The notes: a model not told the origin generated them from the letters alone. 64,000 nucleotides of DNA from an uncultured Clostridia bacterium (GCA_947627005.1 CANQUJ010000002.1:62001-126000), one strand, 5' to 3'. Shown: positions 45,308 to 54,334, counted from the stretch's first letter. Numbers and translations are program-made.

Positions 45308-46139
45308 CTCCGGTCAATCTGCAAATATGTTCGCGGTCGTGCTGTTCGATATCTCTGTAAGCGGAGTTGCGGTGCATAAGCTCGTCGAAGTCGACCTCGT
45401 GGCCGTCGAAATCCGGGCCGTCGACGCAGGCGTATTTGATCTTTCCGCCGACTCTTACTCTGCACCCGCCGCACATTCCGGTTCCGTCTATCATAATCGG
45501 GTTGAGCGAAACTATCGTCTTGATTCCGTAGGGCTTGGTCACCGCGCAGACGAATTTCATCATCGGGACCGGGCCTATCGCGATAACGCAGTCGTATTTT
45601 CTCCCGGAGTCGATAAGCTCTTGAAGCTTGTTGGTGACGAATCCCCTTGTTCCGTAGCTTCCGTCGTCGGTGGTGATGTGGTAGTTTGTGCTCACCGCGC
45701 GCATTTCGTCCTCCAAAATGACAATGTCTTTGCTCCTGAATCCGGCGATGACGTCTACTTCTATTCCCGAATTATAAAGCGCCTTGGCCTGCGGATAGGC
45801 TATCGCGCAGCCCACGCCGCCGCCGATGACGGCGACGGTTTTCGCGCCCTCGGGGATCTCGGTCGGAACCCCGAGCGGGCCGACTACGTCTAAAATCGAG
45901 TCCCCCTCGTTCATCTCGCCGAGCATCATAGTCGAGCGGCCGACTTTTTGGAAAATAATGGTTATCGTCCCCTTTTCTCGGTCGCAGTCCGCGATAGTCA
46001 GCGGGACCCTTTCGCCCTTTTCGTCGGTGCGAAAGATTATAAACTGCCCCGCGAGCGCCTTTTTCGCTATAAGCGGCGCCTCGACCTTCATAAGGGTCAC
46101 CTGGCTGTTAAGCTCGCGCTTTTCTACAATCGGATACAT
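45291..46139 (-). CDS. NfnA-type FAD/[2Fe-2S] subunit (sulfide dehydrogenase-like)
   Basis: This 282-aa protein has a ferredoxin-reductase-like FAD domain, a NAD-binding core (VAVIGGGVGCAIAYPQAKAL) and a C-terminal [2Fe-2S] loop, GTGMCGGCRVRVGG then KYACVDGPDFDGHEVDF. It matches NfnA/SudB and the dihydroorotate dehydrogenase electron-transfer subunit; the pairing with a GltA-like gene favours NfnA. The complex would couple NADH, NADPH and ferredoxin pools. It overlaps nfnB by 17 bases and starts 11 bases after the amidase gene. Confidence 0.88.
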   Translation of the reverse strand: MYPIVEKRELNSQVTLMKVEAPLIAKKALAGQFIIFRTDEKGERVPLTIADCDREKGTITIIFQKVGRSTMMLGEMNEGDSILDVVGPLGVPTEIPEGAKTVAVIGGGVGCAIAYPQAKALYNSGIEVDVIAGFRSKDIVILEDEMRAVSTNYHITTDDGSYGTRGFVTNKLQELIDSGRKYDCVIAIGPVPMMKFVCAVTKPYGIKTIVSLNPIMIDGTGMCGGCRVRVGGKIKYACVDGPDFDGHEVDFDELMHRNSAYRDIEQHDREHICRLTGGVRHA

Positions 46140-46150
46140 TCCGAATCCTC

Positions 46151-49060
46151 CTATCTTCCCCTTGCCAGATACTCCGAAACCGCTTCGACCATCGCGTTTG
46201 CAAGGCCGTATTGGTGGTTAGAATCGTTAAGAGCCATGGCCTCTTGGTAGTCGGTCACGAAGCCGCACTCGACGAGTATCGAAGCGAATTCCTGTTCCAA
46301 AGTTACGGCAAAGTAGTTGTATTTCGCGCCACGGTCGCGGTTTTTGCCGTCGCCGTAGACGTTGCTTCTGTAATAATTCCCCATTTTTTCACTTACAAGC
46401 GCGGCCAAAGGCTGGCTGAACGGGGTGAAGTAGTATGCCTCGACCCCCCTGACCCCCTCGCCGTTTTCGACGGAATTGCAGTGAACGGCGATGTAGATGT
46501 CAGGGTCGTATCTTCTTGCATACTCCGAGCGGTCGTATACGCTGATATATGTGGTGTCGGTCGGAAGCATATAGACGGTCGCTCCGGCGCTTTGAAGGGC
46601 GGAGGTGAGCTTTTTGGCGATCTCGAGGTTGATCTTTTGCTCTACGACATGCCCGACTGCGCCGGGGTCGATGCTTGAGGCGGAGGTGTTATATCCGTGC
46701 CCCGGGTCGACCACTATCGTGGTTCCGTAAAGGCTTGAATTATAGCCGTTAAAGGTTATTCTAAGGCCGCCCGAGCCGTCGTAAGAAGAGGTATAGCCCA
46801 TAAACACGCCGGATTTTCTCAATCGCAGCTTAAGCTGAATCTTCTGCTCGCCGTTTACGGTCGCGTATTGCCACTCGCCGCTTGAGAACAGGCAGTCGCC
46901 CGAGAAAGTCGGCGCGCCGGCAAAGCTTGCAAGCTGATCGAAGGTTATTATAACGTAGTCGGGGTTGAAGTTGTTGATAAGATAGGAGCCCTTGGCGGGA
47001 TTATCGTAGCTTAGCGGAGAATACGAGATTGAGAACGGGGTCTGATAGGTCATCGAAAGGCTTAGAACGGTGTTACCGGAGGAATCGGTATATCCGCCGT
47101 TGAAGAACGCCGCGTTGTCTATCATCGTGTAGCCGTCGATAAGCTCGCAATCCGAGGCGCGAATCCTTAGCCCCGATTCGGTCAGATAGTAGTTGATGCT
47201 CTGGGTGACGCCCTCGTAAGAGGCGTTATATGTCACTGTGTTGACCAAAACGTCGACGGTTCCGGCAGGAAGGCGTGGCGAAGTCGGGTCGGCAACATTG
47301 TCGGTGGTGTAGTAGTCGTAGGTTATGGTATTGTCGCGCTTAATCTTGATAAGCTGGGCGCGCTCGGCCGCCGGCGAAATCGCGTTGACTATAACCCTTG
47401 CGCCCTCATAAGTCTCTCTGCTGTATTCGTCGTAGGTTCCGCTGACGGTTATTCTTCCGAGATCCTGCTCTTCGCCGACTATCCCCTCCGGTGCGGTAAA
47501 GTAGCCGGTGAAGTGGGTGTAGTTGGTGTTTGAGTCGAGGTCGTCTGATTTGATCTCGTCCTCCGAAAGGGTTATGGTCTCGCCGTTTAAGGTCGCCCTA
47601 ACTTTAGACCCGCGGTACGCGATGACGTTTACTGCGATCCTCGTGGTCCCCTCGACTCTCATTTCGGTGCCCTCTTCGGGCTCTACGCTTCTTAAGACCT
47701 GAACCCGGCGGGTTATGCGGTATTTTACGGTGTCGGCCTTGTTCCTGAAGGTAAAGGTATTCAGACCGACTTTGAGCTCTTCCACGAAATAGAAGTTTCC
47801 GGCCTCGTTAAGGGTTATCGGCTCGCCGTTGAAGTATACCTCAAAGTTGGAGTCGAAGGTTCCTTGGAAGGTCTGGGTAGGCTCGTAGGTTACAAATTCG
47901 GTTTTTGTGGGAAGAACCATATCGAGGCGGTTGTAAAGGTCGCTTACGTTGATCTGACCGGCGTAGTATTTAGTCAGCGCGCCGGTACTCTCGTCGTTTG
48001 ATTTCAGCTGCGAATAGGATTCAAACACGCTGCCCTTATAGCTCTTGTATTCAAGACATTCCTCTATCTGCTTGATGATCTGCGAAACGTCCCAGCGAGA
48101 GTCGGTCGAGCTGATGCGGTCGTTCGCGTGCTTGACGAACATGGGTATATTCGCCTCTTCGGCGATATCGTTCCACCAAGAGACTATGTTTTCAAACTTA
48201 AGCTCTACGCTTGAAAGCCCGCCGTAGCAGTATACGACCATAAAATCGGCGAGGCCGTTTAAAACGTATCCCCTCGTGTCGGAAAATCCGTCGGCAAGGG
48301 CCTCGAAGTCGTCTTTAGTGTCGGACCCCAAAGAGCTGCTCGATTCGTTAAGCCAGGCGTTGTCGATTCCTATCCCGACGGCGATCGAGCTGTTTGTCGC
48401 CCTTATCGCGCGGCTTACAAGCTCGAACATATAGGCGTTATTCTCTTTAAGCCAGTTTTCATAGCCTATTCCCGAGCCGCTCGTTCGGTATGTTTTATAT
48501 GATTCTTCGGATTTAGCGCTGTAATAATCCTCTAAAATTATCCCGGCGATGAGATATTTGCCGGTAATCCTGTGTACGCAATAGGTAAGATAGTCTATTT
48601 TCCCGCCGAGGTCTTCGCCTTCGGCCTCGTTAAGCGCGGCGTTGATGTCGAAGGAAAGATAGATAAAAAAGTTGTGAGATACGGCGGAATCTATCAAAAG
48701 GTTTAGCGGCGAGCAGCTTGAAAACTTCCTGTCGTTCGGCTCGTAGTAGGTGATCCCGTTGTAAGAAGTTTCGATTATAACGGTATTCAGCCCGAACTCT
48801 TCAAAGTCGTTCATGATCTCGTCTATCTCGGCGCCGGTCTCTTCGGCAGACTGATTTAAGTCGGTAAAGAAATCCTTGCCGATGGTAACAATCGAGGCGC
48901 GCATATTATCCGGGAAGGCAAGATAGCTCTCCGATTCAACGGTTTCCTCCTCCGAATTGTCGGCAAAAATCGGCAAGGGCGCGGCAAAGCCGAGCTCCGT
49001 ATACGGGGCGAGGAATAAAAGTATGGCCAAAATAATCGTTACCGCGCGTTTAAGTCTCAT
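46151..49060 (-). CDS. exported N-acetylmuramoyl-L-alanine amidase with N-terminal glycosidase-like domain
   Basis: This 969-aa protein is secreted (signal peptide AVTIILAILLFLAPYTELGFA). Residues about 50-360 form a TIM-barrel-like region related to GHL10/YngK (IYLSFDINAALNEAE; ILEDYYSAKSEESY), but I do not see the catalytic Asp/Glu pair clearly. A beta-rich middle (about 395-760) follows. The C-terminal 200 residues are an Amidase_3 domain: IVVDPGHGYNTSASSIDPGA, EQKINLEIAKKL, YIAVHCNSVENGEG and ILVECGFVTD, with zinc ligands His, Glu, His and the catalytic Glu. It cleaves the amide between muramic acid and the stem peptide. It follows the lipoprotein gene by 8 bases. Confidence 0.85.
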   Translation of the reverse strand: MRLKRAVTIILAILLFLAPYTELGFAAPLPIFADNSEEETVESESYLAFPDNMRASIVTIGKDFFTDLNQSAEETGAEIDEIMNDFEEFGLNTVIIETSYNGITYYEPNDRKFSSCSPLNLLIDSAVSHNFFIYLSFDINAALNEAEGEDLGGKIDYLTYCVHRITGKYLIAGIILEDYYSAKSEESYKTYRTSGSGIGYENWLKENNAYMFELVSRAIRATNSSIAVGIGIDNAWLNESSSSLGSDTKDDFEALADGFSDTRGYVLNGLADFMVVYCYGGLSSVELKFENIVSWWNDIAEEANIPMFVKHANDRISSTDSRWDVSQIIKQIEECLEYKSYKGSVFESYSQLKSNDESTGALTKYYAGQINVSDLYNRLDMVLPTKTEFVTYEPTQTFQGTFDSNFEVYFNGEPITLNEAGNFYFVEELKVGLNTFTFRNKADTVKYRITRRVQVLRSVEPEEGTEMRVEGTTRIAVNVIAYRGSKVRATLNGETITLSEDEIKSDDLDSNTNYTHFTGYFTAPEGIVGEEQDLGRITVSGTYDEYSRETYEGARVIVNAISPAAERAQLIKIKRDNTITYDYYTTDNVADPTSPRLPAGTVDVLVNTVTYNASYEGVTQSINYYLTESGLRIRASDCELIDGYTMIDNAAFFNGGYTDSSGNTVLSLSMTYQTPFSISYSPLSYDNPAKGSYLINNFNPDYVIITFDQLASFAGAPTFSGDCLFSSGEWQYATVNGEQKIQLKLRLRKSGVFMGYTSSYDGSGGLRITFNGYNSSLYGTTIVVDPGHGYNTSASSIDPGAVGHVVEQKINLEIAKKLTSALQSAGATVYMLPTDTTYISVYDRSEYARRYDPDIYIAVHCNSVENGEGVRGVEAYYFTPFSQPLAALVSEKMGNYYRSNVYGDGKNRDRGAKYNYFAVTLEQEFASILVECGFVTDYQEAMALNDSNHQYGLANAMVEAVSEYLARGR

Positions 49061-49068
49061 ATAAACCT

Positions 49069-51111
49069 CTATCGGAATGATTTGACGGCGCTTCTTAAAC
49101 CGTCAAGCTCGGTCTTCATAAGCCTCGGCGACGAGCTCGCCGAACCGAAAAGCGAGCCGAGTCGATAATAGGCCACGCCGCCGAAGCCGGAAAGCCCCGC
49201 AGCGTAGTCGGTCTGTTTTTTCAAAATCTCTCCGCTCGACCACTCGGTATTAACGCCGACTTTATACGCGGCGATACCGCAGACGAGCGAAATATTGCTT
49301 CGCTTAACGGTGTTCGCCCACTGTTCGGCGGCGGTATCGAAGGAGAGCTTATCGTTAAAGCCGTAGTATATCTGCGGCACGATGTAATCGAGATAGCCGG
49401 AAGAAGAGCACCAGGTTTCGACGTCGGCGTATAGGCGGTCGCGGTTGTTTTCGATATTCCCCTGCGGCGAAACGCCGAACAAAACGGTTTTGTTGCAGGC
49501 TTTTACGGTCGAGTATATCTCTTTTACGAGCGAGCTTACAACGCTTCGGCGCCAAGCGGCCCTGTCAGAAGCGCCGGAAGCCTCGAACGCGACTTTGTCG
49601 AATGAGGAAGAAGTCGTCGGATAGAAGTAGTCGTCTATATGTATCGCGTCGACGTTGTATTTTGATACGATTTCGGCGACGCCGTTGCAGATAAGCTGCC
49701 TTACCGCGGGGTATGCCGGGCTTAGCCAATAGCAGCCGCTGTCGCTGTCGTATACGAGAAATGTTCCGTTAAGCGAGCTTGAATCGTACCACTGTTTAAG
49801 AACGAAATCGGATGACATTTCGGCGTAGCGCTCTTTTTGCGCGGTGCGCATGGGGTTTATCCATGCGTGAAAGGAAAGCCCGCGCGAGTGAGCCTCTTGT
49901 ATCATGATTTCGAGAGGGTCATAATCCGGCGCGAGGCCGAGCATATCGCCGTATGCGGCGGTAAACGGAAAATAGCGGGAATAGTAATAAGAATCCCCGA
50001 ACGCGCGAACGTGAACGTATACGGTGTTGCAGCCCAAAGAGACGACATTGTCGAACGCGCTTCCGACCGAGCTTGTAAATTCGGCCTTAGAGGCGTTTTT
50101 AAGCATATCGTCTATATCGAGATACGCGAGCCAGACCGCCTTTTGGGTTTGATAATTAAGGGCGTTGTAGCTGTTGCGCGCGGTAGTTACGTTTAGGTTT
50201 TCTTCAAAATTATATTCGTTTTGGTCCGGCTTTTCGGCGGGGATCTCTTCGTCCGGCCCCGGGTCTTCGGTCATAGAAGACAGGTAGTCGCCGCTGACGT
50301 AGCAGGTTTTGCCCTCGAACAGAATCCTGACCCAGCCGTTCGACACCAGGCCGGTGACCGTTACGGTCTCGCCTTTTTTAAGGGTTCCGACCTTTTTGCC
50401 GGAGGTGTCGGGCTGCTCTCTTACGTTTAAAGTGTCGGTGACCGTCATAGTCCCCGAGGCTTCCATGATAACGTATTCGTCGCCGCTCTCCGAAGTCGTC
50501 GGCTCGGTTGATTGAGGCTTTTCGGCGGTTTCGGGCGGCTCTGTCGCGGGGGCAGTCTGCTCCGGCTCTTTCGGCGAAGAAGCTTCGTCGAGATAGCTGC
50601 CGTTTACGAAATATTCGCCGTCTTTAAACAAAACCCTTACCCAGCCGTTGGAGACGAGCCCGGTTATCGTCACCGCCTCGCCTTTATCTAAATGGCCTAT
50701 ACGCTCGCTGTCGGCGTTAGGCAAAGAGCGGACGTTTACGCTCGCGTTGGCGGTCATCTCTCCGCTCGCGGGGGTTATGACGTAGTCGTCAAAGTCTTCG
50801 GAAGTAGCCGGTTTTTCGGTCTTTTCCGTTCTTTTAGCGGTCTCGGCCGGGCGCTCGGTCTGTTGACTAAGGGGTTCGTCGCTCGGCTTCGGGGTGGTGC
50901 TCCATGGCGGAACCGTCGCCGAAGTCTCGGATTCGGTAAGGCTTTCGGCGTTCAAGGTTTCGGGCGGGGCGGTCTGCGCCTCTTCGGATACGGTGCCGAA
51001 GGTTTCTATCGTAACCGCCTGCGAATCGCTTTGCTGCGGTTCGGCCCTGTTTCCGCATGAGCAGAGGAAGAGCGCGCAGAGAAGGGCGCAGAAAAAGCGC
51101 TTAAAGAACAT
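49069..51111 (-). CDS. lipoprotein with two SH3 repeats and a GHL10/YngK-type glycoside hydrolase domain
   Basis: This 680-aa lipoprotein starts FFCALLCALFLCSCG (lipobox LCSC). A Thr/Pro/Ser-rich linker leads to two bacterial SH3 domains, about residues 115-178 (SVNVRSLPNADSERIGHLDKG) and 215-280 (TLNVREQPDTSGKKVGTLKKG), near-copies that each end GLVSNGWVRVLF or GLVSNGWVRILF. The C-terminal 390 residues are a DUF187/GHL10 domain: AVWLAYLDIDDM, VYVHVRAFGDSYYYS, FHAWINPMR, IHIDDYFYP and DYIVPQIYYGF. SH3b domains usually bind cell-wall peptides. It has its own promoter and precedes the amidase gene. Confidence 0.87.
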   Translation of the reverse strand: MFFKRFFCALLCALFLCSCGNRAEPQQSDSQAVTIETFGTVSEEAQTAPPETLNAESLTESETSATVPPWSTTPKPSDEPLSQQTERPAETAKRTEKTEKPATSEDFDDYVITPASGEMTANASVNVRSLPNADSERIGHLDKGEAVTITGLVSNGWVRVLFKDGEYFVNGSYLDEASSPKEPEQTAPATEPPETAEKPQSTEPTTSESGDEYVIMEASGTMTVTDTLNVREQPDTSGKKVGTLKKGETVTVTGLVSNGWVRILFEGKTCYVSGDYLSSMTEDPGPDEEIPAEKPDQNEYNFEENLNVTTARNSYNALNYQTQKAVWLAYLDIDDMLKNASKAEFTSSVGSAFDNVVSLGCNTVYVHVRAFGDSYYYSRYFPFTAAYGDMLGLAPDYDPLEIMIQEAHSRGLSFHAWINPMRTAQKERYAEMSSDFVLKQWYDSSSLNGTFLVYDSDSGCYWLSPAYPAVRQLICNGVAEIVSKYNVDAIHIDDYFYPTTSSSFDKVAFEASGASDRAAWRRSVVSSLVKEIYSTVKACNKTVLFGVSPQGNIENNRDRLYADVETWCSSSGYLDYIVPQIYYGFNDKLSFDTAAEQWANTVKRSNISLVCGIAAYKVGVNTEWSSGEILKKQTDYAAGLSGFGGVAYYRLGSLFGSASSSPRLMKTELDGLRSAVKSFR

Positions 51112-51144
51112 TTTCGCACACCTCCCCGAGCATAATACCGATAC

Positions 51145-51173
51145 ATTATATCACATACGCGCCGACAATTCAA
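51145..51173 (-). promoter_or_regulatory. SigA promoter of the cell-wall/Nfn operon
   Basis: TTGAAT (51168-51173) and TATAAT (51145-51150) are spaced 17 bp, with TGA before the -10. GGGGAGG lies upstream of the ATG at 51111. The genes following (amidase, NfnA-like, NfnB-like) have gaps of 8, 11 and an overlap, suggesting one transcript. Confidence 0.78.
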
Positions 51174-51212
51174 GTATTAAAACGCAAATTAAGAATCTTA
51201 GAAAAAATTTCA

Positions 51213-51237
51213 TAAAAATCCCCGCGCTCGGCGGGGA
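51213..51237 (-). terminator. intrinsic terminator after tyrS
   Basis: TCCCCGC and GCGGGGA pair around CGAGC (51219-51237 on the map) and are followed on the minus strand by TTTTTATG. It lies 12 bases after the tyrS stop. Confidence 0.88.
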
Positions 51238-51249
51238 CCGACCGAAGCC

Positions 51250-52449
51250 TTACTTTAATACAAGCTTTACAAACTGTTTCTTGCCCTTTTTGAGTACAGC
51301 TCCGTTCGATATGTCTATCTTTTGGTTGGGGTCGGAGATTTTAACGTCGTCCACGCTAACGCCCCCCTGCTGGACAAGCCTTCGGGCCTCGCCTTTTGAT
51401 GGGGCGAGCCCGGCGCCGACAAGCGCGTCGATAACGGTTATTTCGGCGGCTTCAAAATCCGCGGTGGGCATATTCTCGCTCGAACCCGAGCCGCCGAAAA
51501 CGGCGCGCGCGGCTTCGAGAGCCTTGTTCGCCTCTTCCTCGCCGTGGACGAGCTTTGTAAGCTCATATGCGAGGATCTCCTTCGCCTTGTTAAGCTGCGA
51601 GCCCTCCCACTTTTCCATCTCGCGAATCTCTTCGAGCGGCAGGAATGTAAGCATCTTTATGCACTTCAATACGTCGGCGTCCCCGACGTTTCTCCAATAC
51701 TGGAAGAAATCGTAGGGCGGGGTCTTGTTCGGGTCGAGCCAGACGGCGTTGCCGGCGGTCTTGCCCATCTTCATTCCGTTGGAGTCGGTGAGAAGCGTTA
51801 TCGTCATCGCCGAGGCGTCTTTTCCGAGCTTTTTGCGGATAAGCTCGGTTCCGCCGAGCATATTCGACCACTGATCGTCGCCGCCGAACTGGAGGTTGCA
51901 GTTGTAGTTTTTAAAGAGATAGTAGAAGTCGTAGGACTGCATTATCATGTAGTTGAATTCGAGGAAGGAAAGGCCCTTTTCCATTCTCTGTTTATAACAC
52001 TCGGCGCGGAGCATATTGTTTACAGAGAAGCATGCGCCGACTTCGCGAAGAAGGTCGACGTAATTGAGGTTCAAGAGCCAGTCGGCGTTGTTTACCATCA
52101 TCGCCTTGCCCTCGCCGAACTCGATAAAGCGAGACATCTGTTTTTTAAAGCACTCGGCGTTGTGATCGATGTCCTCGCGGGTGAGCATCTTTCTCATATC
52201 GCTTCTGCCCGAAGGGTCCCCGATCATGGTCGTTCCGCCGCCGATAAGGGCTATCGGCTTGTTTCCGGCCATCTGAAGGCGCTTCATAAGGGTCAGCGCC
52301 ATAAAATGCCCGGCGGTAAGGCTGTCGGCCGTGCAGTCGAACCCGATGTAAAAGGTCGCCTTTCCGTTGTTTATAAGCTCGCGGATAAGGGGTTCGTCGG
52401 TTACCTGCGCGATAAGCCCGCGCTCTTTAAGTTCTTCGTAAATACCCAT
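51250..52449 (-). CDS. tyrS: tyrosyl-tRNA synthetase
   Basis: This 399-aa class I synthetase charges tRNA-Tyr. The HIGH-equivalent block is FDCTADSLTAGHFMALTLMK. The Tyr-binding QSYDFYYL and GGDDQWSNM are present. The KMSKS-equivalent is GMKMGKTAGNAVWLDP. A C-terminal S4 domain closes the protein (SKGEARRLVQQGGVSVDDVK). It is preceded by a T-box leader with a UAC specifier and a SigA promoter, and followed by an intrinsic terminator, so it is a single-gene unit controlled by uncharged tRNA-Tyr. Confidence 0.97.
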   Translation of the reverse strand: MGIYEELKERGLIAQVTDEPLIRELINNGKATFYIGFDCTADSLTAGHFMALTLMKRLQMAGNKPIALIGGGTTMIGDPSGRSDMRKMLTREDIDHNAECFKKQMSRFIEFGEGKAMMVNNADWLLNLNYVDLLREVGACFSVNNMLRAECYKQRMEKGLSFLEFNYMIMQSYDFYYLFKNYNCNLQFGGDDQWSNMLGGTELIRKKLGKDASAMTITLLTDSNGMKMGKTAGNAVWLDPNKTPPYDFFQYWRNVGDADVLKCIKMLTFLPLEEIREMEKWEGSQLNKAKEILAYELTKLVHGEEEANKALEAARAVFGGSGSSENMPTADFEAAEITVIDALVGAGLAPSKGEARRLVQQGGVSVDDVKISDPNQKIDISNGAVLKKGKKQFVKLVLK

Positions 52450-52478
52450 TTTTATTCTCCTTTAGTGAAATTATATGC

Positions 52479-52735
52479 AAAATAAAACGCCCTTCGGCCG
52501 ACTAAGCCGGAGGGCGGAATATACCGCGGTACCACCTCTGTTTACAGGGGAATCCCCTGCCTCAAGGGCGCTATAACGGGCGCTGCCGCCTGCTTCTAAT
52601 GGGAAAAGCCGTTCAAAGCAAGGACTCGGGGATGTATTTCGCAGGGGCTCAACGCTTTCTTGCACCGTCCGAAAGCTCTCTGAAGTCATATTGCCGAAGC
52701 TACTTCTTCCCGTCGCAGTCTTTAAAAATAATATT
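52479..52735 (-). ncRNA. T-box riboswitch (Tyr) upstream of tyrS
   Basis: The leader has the conserved T-box AGGTGGTACCGCG (near 52529-52541 on the map), whose bulge pairs with the uncharged tRNA 3' end. A specifier loop carries UAC, a tyrosine codon, at 52636-52634 (context GAAAUACAUC). The stem I region holds an AGUAG-type bulge. The terminator at the 3' end is CGCCCT...AGGGCG with CGGC/GCCG inner pairs and TTTTATTTT (52488-52516 and downstream). Uncharged tRNA-Tyr should favour the antiterminator and allow tyrS expression. Confidence 0.95.
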
Positions 52736-52741
52736 TTGTGA

Positions 52742-52770
52742 ATTATAACACACCGAAGCGAAGTTGTCAA
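52742..52770 (-). promoter_or_regulatory. SigA promoter of the tyrS T-box leader
   Basis: TTGACA (52765-52770) and TATAAT (52742-52747) are spaced 17 bp, with TGT before the -10. This near-consensus promoter gives a start near 52735. Confidence 0.9.
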
Positions 52771-52776
52771 GCGCAA

Positions 52777-53385
52777 TTATTGAAACATCGCTTCGATGTC
52801 GGAGATATTCGAATCGTCCATAACGGTTATGTTGAAGTTTATAAGAACTCCCTTTTCAAGCGCGACGTAGCCGGCCTGTTTGAAGGTTATTCCGAGATAG
52901 TCGGCGGTGGAGTTGAATTTGTGGAACTCGATACCGCAGAGGGTCACGACCTCGGTATCCGAGAAGGTGTAGTTAAATCCGATAGATTCGCCGTATCCGA
53001 GAATGGATTCTTCGATCTCGCCGATGATTTCGTCGAAGTCTACGCTGCCGGTGTTGCCGACGATTCTTAATGAGCAGTTGATGTTGTTGCCGGTCTCGCC
53101 GTCCTGCGCCATCATATCGAAGTATTCCGCGCCGACTTCGACCTCTTCCACTCCGCCCTCTTCGAGAATATCGGCGGTGGTGCCGGCGATTTCGGCGATC
53201 TCTTCCTCGGTGCTGAACGACCAAGTCGAGGGCTTTACGAACTTAATGCCGAGGTATTCGTTTTCGTAAACGTCGCCCGAGACGGTACCTTTAAGCTCGT
53301 CGTATGTGGGAAGCTTGGCCACGCCGCAGGCGCAGACCGAAACCGCTATCGCAATAACTGTTAAAACGGTGATGAATTTTTTCAT
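52777..53385 (-). CDS. predicted lipoprotein of unknown function
   Basis: I do not recognise this 202-aa protein beyond a lipoprotein signal: MKKFITVLTVIAIAVSVCACG, lipobox VCAC, cysteine near residue 20. The mature part contains YLGIKFVKPSTWSFSTEEEI, a pattern common in small Clostridia lipoproteins with a PsbP/photosystem-like fold, and a closing IDEMEAMFQ-like tail (SDIEAMFQ). It stops 7 bases before the tyrS promoter. No promoter of its own is clear; sigG read-through would have to pass the palindrome at 53465-53574. Confidence 0.72.
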   Translation of the reverse strand: MKKFITVLTVIAIAVSVCACGVAKLPTYDELKGTVSGDVYENEYLGIKFVKPSTWSFSTEEEIAEIAGTTADILEEGGVEEVEVGAEYFDMMAQDGETGNNINCSLRIVGNTGSVDFDEIIGEIEESILGYGESIGFNYTFSDTEVVTLCGIEFHKFNSTADYLGITFKQAGYVALEKGVLINFNITVMDDSNISDIEAMFQ

Positions 53386-53464
53386 TTTTTCTCCTCCTAA
53401 AGGTTTATATTCAAGATTTTATCACCGCTTTTAAGATTTGTCAATAGAATAAAGCAAAAGTGGG

Positions 53465-53574
53465 CGAAGCTTAGCTTTTTTCGGATGGCGCATTAAATTA
53501 AAGTTTTCGATCAAGCCTTTTGAAAAAGGCTTGAGCGAAAACTTTTAGTTTCATCCCAAAAAGCTAAACCTTCG
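53465..53574. repeat. nested palindromic element including the sigG stop codon
   Basis: A roughly 110-bp element is built of two nested inverted repeats. The inner hairpin is TCAAGCCTTT/AAAGGCTTGA around a 4-base loop, extended past one mismatch by AAAGTTTTCG/CGAAAACTTT (53500-53545). The outer arms, about 53465-53486 and 53552-53574, are imperfect complements (AGCTTTTT/AAAAAGCT cores with GGATG/CATCC). The right outer arm contains the last codons and TAG of sigG. It may act as the sigG terminator, but the U-run is weak. Confidence 0.8.
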
Positions 53575-54334
53575 ACTTTATTCTGTTCAGCGCGCTTTTT
53601 TCAAGTCGCGAGACCTGCGCCTGCGAGATCCCGATCTCCTTCGCGACCTCGACCTGCGTTTTTCCTTGGTAAAACCTTAGATACAAAATGTTCTTCTCGC
53701 GCTCCGAAAGCATTAAAATCGCCTCGCGAAGCATAAGCTCGTCGATCCAACCCTCGTCGCTCGAAGAGTCTCCGAGCTGGTCGAGCATATATAAAACGTC
53801 GCCGGAATTTGAATACACCGGCTCGTAGATTGACACCGGCTCGCTCACCGATTCGAGCGCGAAGACTATCTCCGACTTCGGAACGCCGACAACCCTCGCG
53901 ATATCCTCTGCCGTGGGCTCTTTTCCGCCGTTTGAAGAGAGCGACTCTTTGACCTGCATCGCCCTATAAGCGAGGTCGCGGGTCGAGCGGCTTACGCGTA
54001 TCGAGTTGTTGTCCCTTAGATACCGCCTAAGCTCGCCGCTTATCATCGGAACGGCATAGGTCGAGAACCTCACGTCGAGCGAAAGGTCGAAGTTGTCAAT
54101 CGCCTTTATAAGCCCCACTACGCCGACTTGAAATAGGTCGTCCGGCTGCGCGCCGCGGTTCATAAATTTCTGTATCACGCTTAAAACGAGCCTTAAATTT
54201 CCCTCAATAAGCTCGTCCCGCGCCGATTTATCTCCCGATCTCGCCTTTTTTAAAAGCTCCGTCTTTTCCTCCTCCGTCAAAAGCTTAAGCTTCGAGGTGT
54301 TCACCCCGCTGATTTCGACCTTGTTATACTGCAT
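53564..54334 (-). CDS. sigG: forespore sigma factor SigG
   Basis: SigG directs late gene expression in the engulfed forespore. The 256-aa protein begins MQYNKVEISGVNTSKLKLLT, nearly identical to the B. subtilis SigG start. Region 2 is QVGVVGLIKAIDNFDLS and FSTYAVPMISGELRRYLRDN; region 4 is LRFYQGKTQVEVAKEIGISQ and AQVSRLEKSAL. It follows sigE by 83 bases with a weak candidate SigF/SigG promoter. Its last codons and stop lie in the palindrome at 53465-53574. Confidence 0.97.
   Translation of the reverse strand: MQYNKVEISGVNTSKLKLLTEEEKTELLKKARSGDKSARDELIEGNLRLVLSVIQKFMNRGAQPDDLFQVGVVGLIKAIDNFDLSLDVRFSTYAVPMISGELRRYLRDNNSIRVSRSTRDLAYRAMQVKESLSSNGGKEPTAEDIARVVGVPKSEIVFALESVSEPVSIYEPVYSNSGDVLYMLDQLGDSSSDEGWIDELMLREAILMLSEREKNILYLRFYQGKTQVEVAKEIGISQAQVSRLEKSALNRIKSKV

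Noticed and set aside
53465..53574. A CRISPR-like or phage attachment reading of the palindrome near sigG
   Set aside because: There is one nested hairpin only, no spaced direct repeats and no integrase.
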